Shown: positions 17,767 through 27,234 of the stretch, piece by piece
How positions within the stretch are numbered: position 1 is the first letter of the stretch
Layout: every line of letters starts with the position of its first letter
Assembly: GCA_011321815.1 (NCBI GenBank)
Contig: DROS01000053.1
Location: forward strand, 1 to 64,000
Direction of reading: 5' to 3'
Source: Gammaproteobacteria bacterium
GTDB lineage: Bacteria > Pseudomonadota > Gammaproteobacteria > SZUA-152
Length of the DNA stretch: 64,000 nucleotides
The notes under the pieces: model-generated
What the model saw: the letters and a program-made list of their open reading frames with translations, nothing else
The model's database searches: none
Told to the model about the DNA's origin: nothing
Translations under genes and position numbers: made by a program

Positions 17767-19020
17767 TTGAGAATCGTACTGATCGGCGCGCCTGGGTCCG
17801 GCAAGGGCACACAAGCAAAAAAACTAGCTGCCAAATACGGGGTTCCACAGATCTCCACCGGTGATCTGCTGCGTGCCGCCGTCGCAGCACAAACACCACT
17901 TGGATTACAGGCCAAAGCCGCAATGGATGCAGGCCAGCTGGTATCTGATCCGATTGTGCTGGGCATGATGGAAGAACGGCTAAACGACAAAGATACACAA
18001 AAAGGCTTCATTCTTGACGGGTTCCCACGAAACTTACCTCAGGCAGCGGCACTCGATACCATTTTGAATCGCATGGGTCGTCCGTTACAATCCGCCATCC
18101 TGATTAACGTGGACTTCGACCTGCTGATACAACGTATCACAGGGCGACGTACCTGCAAATCCTGCGGACAAATGTATAACATATATACATCGCCGCCAAA
18201 AATAGATAACCACTGTGATTTATGCGGTGGGGCACTGCATCATCGTGCAGACGATAACGAAGATACCATCAGCCATCGTTTGCGCGTGTTTGAAACGCAA
18301 ACCGAGCCCATGGTCAGGCACTACCAGATACAAGGAAAATTAATGAGCATAGATGGAAACGATAACATTGACAGGATCTTTATCCGCTTGTGTAAAGCAC
18401 TGGAGCAATCAACATCAAGTAATCCGGAAACATCAGGCCTTGATAAAACGCCAAAAGATTCATCCCCAAAGGTGGAAACTTTTGAAAAAACAACTAAATT
18501 AGAGCAAAAAGCTAAAGAAGTTTTGAACACAACCGAAACAGATCCAGAAGTACCACCATTACAATCAAGCAGCGGTGCCATTAAGGAGGCAAGAACCATG
18601 GCGGTGAAAAAGAAAGCTCGCAAGAGTGCGGCCAAAAAGAAGGTCGTTAAAAAGAAAACCACGGCTAAGAAAAAAGCCGTGAAAAAATCAGTCAAGAAAA
18701 AGGCGGTGAAAAAGAAAGCTGTGAAGAAAAAAGCTGTGAAGAAAAAAGCCGTTAAGAAAAAAGCCGTTAAGAAGAAAGCGGTAAAGAAAAAAGCAGTAAA
18801 GAAGAAGGCAGCCAAAAAGAAAGCGGTAAAGAAAAAAGCCGCCAAGAAAAAGGCCGTCAAAAAGAAGGCCAGAAAGAAAAAGACAGCTAAAAAGAAGGTC
18901 TCCAGAAAAAAGACCACCAAGAAAAAAGTAGCCCGGAAAAAGAAAACGACCAAAAAGAAGGTCACCAAGAAAAAATCCGTCAAGAAAAAGGCCAGAAAGA
19001 AAAAAGCAAAGGCCAGGTAA
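17767..19020 (+). CDS. adk: Adenylate kinase fused to a lysine-rich histone H1-like tail
   Basis: 417 residues from a TTG at 17767; AAGGGAGG eight bases upstream fixes this start. Residues 1-212 are a complete adenylate kinase (ATP + AMP to 2 ADP): P-loop GAPGSGKGT at 7-15, STGDLLR, DGFPR and the TGRRTC lid start. The lid carries four cysteines (130, 133, 150, 153), a zinc-binding set more typical of Gram-positive enzymes. An acidic, polar linker (about 213-277) follows. Residues 278-417 are a five-residue repeat of the AVKKK/AAKKK type, over half lysine, like AlgP and chlamydial or Bordetella H1-like DNA-binding tails. Normal Adk is about 215 residues. The frame is open throughout, with no stop between the parts. 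A strong internal ribosome-binding site precedes the tail (see the nested entry). Joint nucleotide-kinase and DNA-binding activity is inference. Confidence 0.9.
   Translation: MRIVLIGAPGSGKGTQAKKLAAKYGVPQISTGDLLRAAVAAQTPLGLQAKAAMDAGQLVSDPIVLGMMEERLNDKDTQKGFILDGFPRNLPQAAALDTILNRMGRPLQSAILINVDFDLLIQRITGRRTCKSCGQMYNIYTSPPKIDNHCDLCGGALHHRADDNEDTISHRLRVFETQTEPMVRHYQIQGKLMSIDGNDNIDRIFIRLCKALEQSTSSNPETSGLDKTPKDSSPKVETFEKTTKLEQKAKEVLNTTETDPEVPPLQSSSGAIKEARTMAVKKKARKSAAKKKVVKKKTTAKKKAVKKSVKKKAVKKKAVKKKAVKKKAVKKKAVKKKAVKKKAVKKKAAKKKAVKKKAAKKKAVKKKARKKKTAKKKVSRKKTTKKKVARKKKTTKKKVTKKKSVKKKARKKKAKAR
18598..19020 (+). CDS. Possible nested histone H1-like protein translated from an internal start
   Basis: In frame within the adenylate kinase gene, AAGGAGG (18583-18589) lies eight bases before an ATG at 18598. 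Translation there would give a free 140-residue protein that begins MAVKKKARK and consists of the lysine-rich repeats alone. This matches stand-alone bacterial H1-like nucleoid proteins. The site is as good as any ribosome-binding site in the window, and it falls exactly at the domain boundary. That is hard to explain if only the fusion is made. The reading frame is certain; independent translation is not proven. Confidence 0.5.
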   Translation: MAVKKKARKSAAKKKVVKKKTTAKKKAVKKSVKKKAVKKKAVKKKAVKKKAVKKKAVKKKAVKKKAVKKKAAKKKAVKKKAAKKKAVKKKARKKKTAKKKVSRKKTTKKKVARKKKTTKKKVTKKKSVKKKARKKKAKAR

Positions 19021-19057
19021 ATACCGTTAGCCGGCTGATGACCTTTTAGCGCGACAA

Positions 19058-19134
19058 GCGCCCCTGGCTTGTTTCCAGCAGGGGGCGCTATTACAATCGG
19101 GCACACAAGCGATCTTGTGTGCCCGTTTTGTTTT
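19058..19134 (+). terminator. Tandem hairpins with Rho-independent terminator after adk
   Basis: The second hairpin is a perfect 12-base stem (CGGGCACACAAG at 19098-19109, CTTGTGTGCCCG at 19114-19125, loop CGAT) followed by TTTTGTTTT. A first, bulged GC stem lies at 19058-19088. Together they close the adk transcript and separate it from hemB. Confidence 0.92.
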
Positions 19135-19177
19135 CAGGCATTTTCCATCGGCAATTGCAAAATACAATGGTTTTTAG

Positions 19178-20305
<1,128 letters not shown>

Positions 20306-20311
20306 CCCTGT

Positions 20312-20350
20312 TCAGAAATGTGCATGGAACAATTTGTACAAATATGACGC
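20312..20350. repeat. Intergenic repeat, family 1, copy 1 (degenerate)
   Basis: 39 bases starting seven bases after the hemB stop match 39607-39645 at about 30 of 39 positions, sharing TCAG, GTGCA, GGAA, AATTTGT and ATAT blocks in register. The right palindromic arm seen in the other copy is missing. Both copies lie just 3' of a gene. Confidence 0.55.
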
Positions 20351-20456
20351 TGGATTTTGCTTTTACTCAAGCCCTCTCAAAAGCCGCAAGTGGGCCTGCG
20401 CAAAACGATTGAGGCTGTTTGAGCAGGCGCCAGAAAACAAGAAACGTGTACGCTCC

Positions 20457-21170
20457 TCAGTCACTCGCCTCTTTCGACAGCTCCTCCAGACTGATGTGAC
20501 GCACATCTTTGCCCTTTACCAGATAAATCACATATTCACAGATATTGCGTGCATGATCACCAATACGTTCCAACGCACGTGCCGACCACATGGTATCCAG
20601 GGTACGCCGTACATTGCGCGGATCTTCCATCATAAAGGTAATCATCTGTCGCATGATGGCGTCGTATTCCGCATCCACCTTGAGATCTTCCTGCGCCACA
20701 TTGGCCGCGGCTTCTGCATCCATGCGCGCAAAGGCATCCAACGCGCCACGCAGCATTTTGCGTACCTGCTCGCTCAGGTGCTCCAGTTCGCTGTATTGGT
20801 TTTTGGGTCGTTCCATATCGGCCAGATGAATTGCCATACGCGCCACTTTTTCTGCCTGATCGCCCATGCGCTCCAGATCGGTAATGGTTTTAATCACCGC
20901 GACAATCAAGCGCAGGTCACCCGCTGCCGGTTGTCGTCGCGCCAATATCTGTATTGACTCTTCATCGACAGCCACTTCGAAGGCATTCACCTGATAATCA
21001 CGACTGATCACACCTTCCGCCTGGTCAACATCACCAGACACCAGTGCGGTGGTTGCATTTTCGATCTGCTCCTCCACCAGACCGCCCATGGTCAATACTT
21101 TGTGACGAACAGCCTCCAGCTCTTCGTTGAATTGTTGCGAAATGTGATGACTGATATTTCCTGTTCCCAT
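20457..21170 (-). CDS. phoU: Phosphate transport system regulator PhoU
   Basis: 237 residues, the normal length, built of two three-helix bundles with the family metal-binding pattern (LERMGDQAEKVAR about residue 98, and ALERIGDHARNICEYV about 200). PhoU binds PstB and the PhoR PAS region and holds PhoB signalling off when phosphate is plentiful. It is the last gene of pstC-pstA-pstB-phoU, 18 bases after pstB. No terminator with a T-run was found in the 150 bases before hemB, which converges. Confidence 0.97.
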   Translation of the reverse strand: MGTGNISHHISQQFNEELEAVRHKVLTMGGLVEEQIENATTALVSGDVDQAEGVISRDYQVNAFEVAVDEESIQILARRQPAAGDLRLIVAVIKTITDLERMGDQAEKVARMAIHLADMERPKNQYSELEHLSEQVRKMLRGALDAFARMDAEAAANVAQEDLKVDAEYDAIMRQMITFMMEDPRNVRRTLDTMWSARALERIGDHARNICEYVIYLVKGKDVRHISLEELSKEASD

Positions 21171-21188
21171 GTGTAATCCCTCTGCGCT

Positions 21189-22055
21189 CTAGCCGTAACG
21201 ACCCGTAATATAATCTTCGGTCTGCTTTTGATGTGGATTGGTAAACAACGTATTGGTATCACCATATTCAATCAGTTTGCCCATGTACATAAAGGCCGTG
21301 TAATCCGACACCCGCGCCGCCTGCTGCATGTTATGTGTAACGATGACAATGGTGTATTTGTTTTTCAGTTCATAAATCAATTCTTCGATTTTCAGCGTGG
21401 AAATGGGGTCCAGCGCCGAGGCTGGCTCATCCAGCAGCAACACTTCCGGCTCAATGGCAATGGCGCGCGCAATCACCAAACGCTGTTGCTGGCCGCCGGA
21501 CAAACCAAAAGCACTGTCATGCAACCGGTCCTTCACTTCATCCCACAATGCCGCACTCTTGAGTGCATTTTCCACCACCTCATCCATAGTGCGACGATCT
21601 TTTATACCCTGTAAACGTAGCCCATAGGCCACATTCTCATAAATGGATTTGGGAAATGGGTTGGGTTTTTGGAACACCATGCCCACCCGACGACGCAAAT
21701 CGGCTACGTTGACTGATTTGTCATAAATATTCTGCTCGTCCAGCAAAATTCGGCCATCTATCTGCACACCATCCACCAGATCATTCATACGATTAATGCA
21801 GCGTAGCAGGGTGGATTTACCGCAACCACTGGGGCCAATGTAGGCAGTTACCCGCTGTTTGGGGATTACCATATCGACATCATACAACGCCTGTTTTTTA
21901 CCATAAAACAGATTGAGTCCCTGTACTTGCAGACACGGTGTTTCATCGGCCATTTGCCGTGCATTGCGGCCACGCGACAATACTTCGATATCAATAGCAT
22001 GCGTTGGCGTGTTACCGTCCACTGATGTATTGGGCATTTGTTTTGTATCAGTCAT
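21189..22055 (-). CDS. pstB: Phosphate ABC transporter ATP-binding protein
   Basis: 288 residues. All ABC ATPase motifs are present: Walker [11 protein letters not shown]-loop VFQKPNPFP, signature LSGGQQQR, Walker [13 protein letters not shown] and the switch His in VTHNM. PstB powers the Pst high-affinity phosphate importer at the inner face of the membrane. The first 40 residues are a poorly conserved extension, so a later start (for instance the Met at residue 35) is possible. It lies 30 bases after pstA in the same operon. Confidence 0.97.
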   Translation of the reverse strand: MTDTKQMPNTSVDGNTPTHAIDIEVLSRGRNARQMADETPCLQVQGLNLFYGKKQALYDVDMVIPKQRVTAYIGPSGCGKSTLLRCINRMNDLVDGVQIDGRILLDEQNIYDKSVNVADLRRRVGMVFQKPNPFPKSIYENVAYGLRLQGIKDRRTMDEVVENALKSAALWDEVKDRLHDSAFGLSGGQQQRLVIARAIAIEPEVLLLDEPASALDPISTLKIEELIYELKNKYTIVIVTHNMQQAARVSDYTAFMYMGKLIEYGDTNTLFTNPHQKQTEDYITGRYG

Positions 22056-22085
22056 ACGTTATTTCAACCAGAAGAAGGGGTCGGA

Positions 22086-23738
22086 TTAATTCTCAAGCGC
22101 GCGATATTTTTCACGCAAGTGATTGCGAATGGCAATGGCCGCCAGATTCAGCGCGACAATCACCAGCACCAGTAATAATGCCGTGGCATACACCAGCGGC
22201 CGTGCCGCCTCAACGTTGGGGCTTTGAAAACCCACATCGTAGATATGAAAACCCAGGTGCATAAATTTTCGATCCAGATGCAGGAAGGGTGCATTGCCAT
22301 CCAGTGGTAACGAAGGCGCCAGCTTCACCACGCCCACCAGCATCAGCGGAGCCACTTCACCGGCGGCACGGGCGATCGCCAGAATCAATCCTGTCATAAT
22401 CGCCGGACTGGCCATGGGCAATACGGTACGCCATAACGTTTCGGCCTTGGTCGCCCCCAGGGCAAGGCTGCCCTCACGCACGGATTTGGGAATCCGTGAC
22501 AAGCCTTCTTCTGTGGCCACTATCACTACCGGCACGGTCAGCAATGCCAATGTTAATGATGCCCACATCAGGCCGGGGGTACCGAAGGTCGGGGTCGGCA
22601 ATGCCTCGGGGAAAAACAGTTGATCCAGATTACCACCCAGAAAATACACAAAGAAACCCAGGCCAAATACGCCATAAACAATGGATGGCACACCAGCGAG
22701 ATTGTTCACGGCGATACGGATCAACTGTGTCAACGGGCCCTGCTTGGCATATTCACGCAGGTACACTGCGGCTACCACACCAAAGGGTACCACCATGATG
22801 GACATGATAATCACCATCATCACCGTACCAAAGATGGCCGGGAAAATACCGCCTTCAGTATTGGCCTCACGAGGCTCATCGCTCACAAACTCCCATACCT
22901 TGGCTACGTAAAAACCCAGTTTCTCGGGTAACGACATGGCGTTAGGCCGGTAGGCATGCACTACTTTGGCCAACGGCACTGTCACTGTTTCCCCGGTGGA
23001 TACCGTGACGGTCATCTGATCCCGGTTAATGGCTTTGTATAAATCCGTGAGACGCTGTTGCAGACCCGCATAGTCGGCATTTAATGCGGCACGCGCCTGC
23101 TTGATGCTTTCCCGTTCCGCCGGGTCGGTATTGTTTTCCAATTCCAGGCCACGCTCACGCAAACGCAAACGTTCCAGCCCATAGTTAATGGAACCGATCT
23201 TACCTTTTTCCAATGCGCGAATTTGTGCAAACAGTGCCGTCGCACGTTGCAGACGTTGTTGCAGGCTTTCCCATGCATTCCTGCCCTCCGCCACTGTCTG
23301 CCCGTCTTCCTGCACGGCATTGAGATAGCCATACAAATTGCCCCATTCACGGCGCTCTACCGTCATCAGGGTTTCCGGCGTGCGTGCTTCCTGAATAGCG
23401 GGTTCCAACACCCAGCGAAAATCCTGACCCAAAACATCACGGTTACCTGTCTTGAGTAAATAACGGGTAACGTCTGCATCACCGTCGACAGCCAATCCCG
23501 CTTCGCGCAAACGCTGCGCTCCGACGGTTTCTTCATCATGAACTTCACCCACAAGGCGTGTTACGCTATTGTCCGGGTTTTTATAATCGTATTCCCATAT
23601 TGTGGCCGGCCAAAAATGCCCAAGACCCCGCGCGGCAATCAGCAACAACAGACCAAACACCAGAATCAGGCTCACACTCACCGCACTGGCAGTGAGCCAG
23701 ATCCAGGGATTGCCGGACTTGAACCATTGTATGATCAT
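22086..23738 (-). CDS. pstA: Phosphate ABC transporter permease PstA, long form
   Basis: 550 residues from the ATG at 23738, seven bases after the pstC stop; the open frame extends upstream only into pstC. One N-terminal transmembrane segment (about 13-35) is followed by a long soluble region (about 40-285), partly coiled coil (RLRLRERGLELE region), and then the usual five- to six-helix permease domain. The ABC-coupling EAA loop is visible as the GSLALGATKAETLWRTVLP region. Standard PstA is about 280-300 residues; the long form is paired with long PstC in many gammaproteobacteria. The extra domain probably faces the periplasm. Confidence 0.95.
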   Translation of the reverse strand: MIIQWFKSGNPWIWLTASAVSVSLILVFGLLLLIAARGLGHFWPATIWEYDYKNPDNSVTRLVGEVHDEETVGAQRLREAGLAVDGDADVTRYLLKTGNRDVLGQDFRWVLEPAIQEARTPETLMTVERREWGNLYGYLNAVQEDGQTVAEGRNAWESLQQRLQRATALFAQIRALEKGKIGSINYGLERLRLRERGLELENNTDPAERESIKQARAALNADYAGLQQRLTDLYKAINRDQMTVTVSTGETVTVPLAKVVHAYRPNAMSLPEKLGFYVAKVWEFVSDEPREANTEGGIFPAIFGTVMMVIIMSIMVVPFGVVAAVYLREYAKQGPLTQLIRIAVNNLAGVPSIVYGVFGLGFFVYFLGGNLDQLFFPEALPTPTFGTPGLMWASLTLALLTVPVVIVATEEGLSRIPKSVREGSLALGATKAETLWRTVLPMASPAIMTGLILAIARAAGEVAPLMLVGVVKLAPSLPLDGNAPFLHLDRKFMHLGFHIYDVGFQSPNVEAARPLVYATALLLVLVIVALNLAAIAIRNHLREKYRALEN

Positions 23739-23745
23739 AAGTAAC

Positions 23746-26064
23746 TCACAATGAACTGTATTTGGCACGCAGGCGCTGGCGCACAATCTCCGCCAGGGTG
23801 TTAAACACAAAGGTAAAGCCGAACAGCACCAGTGCTGCAAGGAACAGCACCCGGTAGTGCGTGCTATCGACCTCCGCCTCCGGCATCTCCACTGCGATAT
23901 TGGCTGACAAGGTGCGCATACCTTCAAAAATACTGAAATCCATCACGGGCGTATTGCCGGTCGCCATCAATACAATCATGGTTTCTCCCACGGCGCGCCC
24001 CATGCCAATCATCACCGCCGAAAAAATACCGGGGCTGGCGGTAAGTATGACCACCCGCACCAGGGTCTGCCACGGCGTAGCTCCCAATGCCAGGGAACCA
24101 AACGATAAATGTTTGGGCACACTGAACACGGCGTCTTCAGTAATGGAAAATATCGTCGGGATTACCGCGAACCCCATGGCCAGGCCCACCACCAGAGCGT
24201 TGCGCTGATCAAACCCCACACCCAGTTCGCTGCTCAGCCAGTGGCGCATATCACCATCAAACAACATGGCTTCCAGGGGCTCACTCATACCAAACGACAC
24301 GGCACCCAAAACCAGCACCACAGGCAACAGCAATGCGGCATCCCAGCCTTCAGGTATAAAGTGGCGAATACGCGCGGGTAACTGCTGCCAGAGGAAAGCA
24401 AACAACAGCACGCCCAGCGGCACCACAATCAACAAACTGAAAATACCCGGCAGGTTGGCTTCCAGCAATGGCGCTAACCACAGCCCGGCAAGAAAACCAA
24501 GAATCACCGTAGGCAGGGCTTCCATGGTTTCGATGCTGGGCTTCACAATCTGTCGCATTTTCGGGGCCATAAAATAAGCGGTATAAATCGCCCCGCAAAT
24601 GGCCAGCGGCACCGCCAACAACATGGCATAAAACGCGGCCTTGATGGTGCCGTACACCAACGGCGTAATACTCAGTTTGGGCTCAAAATCATCACTGGCA
24701 GAAGAGGACTGCCAGGCATACACCGGCTCTTCGTAACTTTCGTACCATACCTTGCCCCACAGCGAAGACCAGGAAATTTCCGGGTGCTCGTTTTCCACGC
24801 GCCAGAACGACAACCGTCCCCTGGCATCTTCCACCAGCAAGGCATTGGCACGCGGAGCGATGGCCAGTTTGTTAATCGCAACCTCACTGCTGCGCTGCGC
24901 CAACAACAAACGCTGGGCCGTGGCATGATAAATCGCAATCAGACCACTCTCATCAGCGGCGATAAATCCTTTGCGGGAAAATTCCGGAGCCAGATCACTC
25001 ACGGCATGCGACTGTTCGGTAAACTCACGAATCGGTTTCAGTGTCTGGTTACCACGCTCATCACGCACACTGAACCACTGCACGACCCGGCCACTGCTGT
25101 CTCCCACCAACAGCGACACATCGCCGGTTAAAAACTGCACGCTGGTAACGCTCAGCCCAACATCCACCAACCGCAATTGTTGCACCTGACGGGGCTCACT
25201 CTTGTCACTGACATCTACGTGAATCAAACTGCCGTCGGCGTAGATAATGTAGAGATTGGACTGTTCTTTATCCAGCAACAGTTGCACAATATCCGCCTGC
25301 GTCCCCTGCTGTTCCACGAACGATAGCAACACCTGCTCACGCTCCAGCTCGGGCGCATCATCAGTAAAGGACTCCTCTTTGAGAAAGTGGGTCAGCAACA
25401 AACGGCCATCTGCTGTTTGCGCCACCACGGTGGCCTCTTCCTCGCCGTCCTGAAAAGCGATCTGCACCAAAGCCTCGCCGTCTTCGTCAATCTCCAGCGG
25501 CTCTTCACCCAAAGGATATCCAATCTCTGGCGTGATCAGGCGTTTATCATTGGGATAACTGACGTTATAAATGTGCCGGGCAATAAGGGCGGAACCATTG
25601 GACAAACCCAAAGCAAACCGTGCCGGCCCCGGATCACCTGCGACAAAACTGCTGATTCCCGCACCTGCCGGCAACGCCAGCATTTGCTCATCAATCGGCT
25701 TGCCATTTTGCAGATCAAAAAAAACGGCGCGGCCACCGCCTGTCAAACGAAAACCGATTTCCACCTGCTCTTCCATGGCCAAATACAGCGATGGACGGCT
25801 ACCGCGATTCCCCTCACTGCCCGGCAAATCATAGTCCGCCACACGCTCCATCCTGGCCGGACTGAACAGTGGCAACACCACAAACAGCAAATAGAAAAAA
25901 ATCAATACAATGGCAAGAATGACGCTCATGCCACCCATGGCCACACCATAAGATGCCAGGCAGTCCTTCAACATACGCCAACGGCGACGGCGACGGTTCT
26001 CGGCACTGCCCGTTGCGGGCAGGACCGGACTGGGAGGCGGATTGGACGCGGTACTGTCAGACAT
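23746..26064 (-). CDS. pstC: Phosphate ABC transporter permease PstC, long form
   Basis: 772 residues, against about 310 for the short form. A cytoplasmic N-terminus and one transmembrane helix (about 42-65) lead into a large region (about 75-440) with propeller-like repeats such as FLTGDVSLLVGDSSGRVVQW and IAADESGLIAIYH. The C-terminal permease domain (about 475-765) has the ABC-coupling loop GSLALGATPWQTLVRVVIL. The propeller-like part is presumably periplasmic and may touch PstS. It heads the pstC-pstA-pstB-phoU operon and has a Pho box 23 bases upstream of its start. Confidence 0.95.
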   Translation of the reverse strand: MSDSTASNPPPSPVLPATGSAENRRRRRWRMLKDCLASYGVAMGGMSVILAIVLIFFYLLFVVLPLFSPARMERVADYDLPGSEGNRGSRPSLYLAMEEQVEIGFRLTGGGRAVFFDLQNGKPIDEQMLALPAGAGISSFVAGDPGPARFALGLSNGSALIARHIYNVSYPNDKRLITPEIGYPLGEEPLEIDEDGEALVQIAFQDGEEEATVVAQTADGRLLLTHFLKEESFTDDAPELEREQVLLSFVEQQGTQADIVQLLLDKEQSNLYIIYADGSLIHVDVSDKSEPRQVQQLRLVDVGLSVTSVQFLTGDVSLLVGDSSGRVVQWFSVRDERGNQTLKPIREFTEQSHAVSDLAPEFSRKGFIAADESGLIAIYHATAQRLLLAQRSSEVAINKLAIAPRANALLVEDARGRLSFWRVENEHPEISWSSLWGKVWYESYEEPVYAWQSSSASDDFEPKLSITPLVYGTIKAAFYAMLLAVPLAICGAIYTAYFMAPKMRQIVKPSIETMEALPTVILGFLAGLWLAPLLEANLPGIFSLLIVVPLGVLLFAFLWQQLPARIRHFIPEGWDAALLLPVVLVLGAVSFGMSEPLEAMLFDGDMRHWLSSELGVGFDQRNALVVGLAMGFAVIPTIFSITEDAVFSVPKHLSFGSLALGATPWQTLVRVVILTASPGIFSAVMIGMGRAVGETMIVLMATGNTPVMDFSIFEGMRTLSANIAVEMPEAEVDSTHYRVLFLAALVLFGFTFVFNTLAEIVRQRLRAKYSSL

Positions 26065-26086
26065 CAGCGCATGATAGGGAAGAAAT

Positions 26087-26104
26087 ATGACAGTTTTGTG
26101 ACAA
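26087..26104 (-). promoter_or_regulatory. Pho box upstream of pstC
   Basis: On the minus strand this reads TTGTCACAAAACTGTCAT, a near-consensus pair of PhoB half-sites (CTGTCAT-type, 11-base repeat). It ends 23 bases before the pstC start, so the promoter overlaps it or the leader is very short. Confidence 0.85.
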
Positions 26105-26197
26105 TATTTTTTTGTGGCAATAGGCCCGCTGCAAGGAATCTCAACACCGCCCTGTTGCAGAAAAAGCGCGCAATCACTGCCTGAATATCAGGGCCTG

Positions 26198-27085
26198 CTA
26201 TACCATATTCAGAAACAGGCCCTCACGCTTGCAGTATTCCAGTGCAAAATCAATATATGCCCGCGACAGGGGTGAAAGATATTTTCGTGAAGGGTAAAGC
26301 AGATTAAGCGACTGTCTGGGAAATGGCTGATCGGAAAACAATGGAAGCAGTTCTCCCGAGTCCAGATAAGGTTTGGCTAACAGTGGCGGCAGCTCGGTGA
26401 TGATGTCACCTCCCAATGCCAACATGCACAGGTGGGCATAGTCATTCACCCGCACCTGCGGTTCAAGCGCATAGTCTTTACCTGCCAGATTCCAACTTAC
26501 GTTGTCATGTTCACTGCTCCAGACCCCACACGGAAATGCAGCCAACTGTTTTGGGTGTCGGGGCAAACCATGCTTTTCCACATAAGCCGGGGCATAAACA
26601 AGCACATGCCGGTATTCGGTAATTTTCCGGGCGATTGCCGTCTGTGTTTTTAAATCACCAATGCGCACCGCAACATCAATACCATCTTCCACCAGGTCGA
26701 TGCGGCGCTCAGTGGTAAAAATATCCAGGGAAATATTCGGATAACCACGTTGAAACGCCCTGAGCAAAACCCACCAAAAACTCAGATTTCCAGGGATGGA
26801 TAACCGCAGTCTGCCTTTTAACTGCCCGTCGGCGTCAATCAATGCCAGCCTTCCCGCATCAATTTCATCCAGCCCCCTGGCGGCAAACTGATACAACACA
26901 GCACCTTCGCGGGTGGGTCTGATTTGCCGGGTGGTCCTCTCCAGCAGCCGAATCCCCAGCTGCGCTTCCAGTTCATTCACATTACGGCTCAAGGTGGCAA
27001 CCGGAATATTGGCTTTGCGCGAAGCCTCGGAAAACCCGGCATGCCGCACCACCAGCACAAACATATTCAGACTGTTTAAATTCAT
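26198..27085 (-). CDS. LysR family transcriptional regulator
   Basis: 295 residues. The N-terminal winged helix-turn-helix (about 1-60) contains the usual FSEASRKANIPVATLSRNVNELEAQLG pattern in two parts, and the effector-binding domain runs from about 90 to 290. The HTH has Pro-Val-Ala-Thr-Leu-Ser in the recognition helix, as in the AaeR/DhcR-like group that acts on nearby oxidoreductases. It is divergent from the quinone-oxidoreductase-like gene, the classic LysR arrangement, so that gene is the likely target. A palindrome of LysR-box type lies 17 bases before its start. The effector is unknown. Confidence 0.92.
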   Translation of the reverse strand: MNLNSLNMFVLVVRHAGFSEASRKANIPVATLSRNVNELEAQLGIRLLERTTRQIRPTREGAVLYQFAARGLDEIDAGRLALIDADGQLKGRLRLSIPGNLSFWWVLLRAFQRGYPNISLDIFTTERRIDLVEDGIDVAVRIGDLKTQTAIARKITEYRHVLVYAPAYVEKHGLPRHPKQLAAFPCGVWSSEHDNVSWNLAGKDYALEPQVRVNDYAHLCMLALGGDIITELPPLLAKPYLDSGELLPLFSDQPFPRQSLNLLYPSRKYLSPLSRAYIDFALEYCKREGLFLNMV

Positions 27086-27101
27086 AGCCTTGCACCAGCC
27101 T

Positions 27102-27115
27102 TTCCATTTATGGAA
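27102..27115. promoter_or_regulatory. Candidate LysR operator
   Basis: TTCCATTTATGGAA is a perfect six-base inverted repeat around TT that contains the T-N11-A pattern of LysR boxes. It lies 17 bases upstream of the regulator start and about 120 bases upstream of the divergent oxidoreductase. Confidence 0.5.
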
Positions 27116-27234
27116 TAGACATTACTGAAAAACGTAGATTATCACCATTTGCAGACAGGTGTAAGGTAATGCTCCACAGTCTGTTTTATTCGTAATAACA
27201 CAAGATTCACACCACCAAACACGAGGATACCAAA

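Noticed and set aside
18321-19106. 261-codon Phe-rich open frame antisense to the adenylate kinase tail
   Set aside because: Its FFLAVFF composition is the mirror of the AAG/AAA-rich lysine repeats; there is no ribosome-binding site, and it spans a terminator.
23739-23927. N-terminal extension of PstA
   Set aside because: It overlaps the end of pstC and shows no family similarity; the ATG at 23738 fits the operon spacing.
25387-26184. 265-codon plus-strand open frame over pstC
   Set aside because: It is antisense to the conserved permease gene, with no motif or start site.
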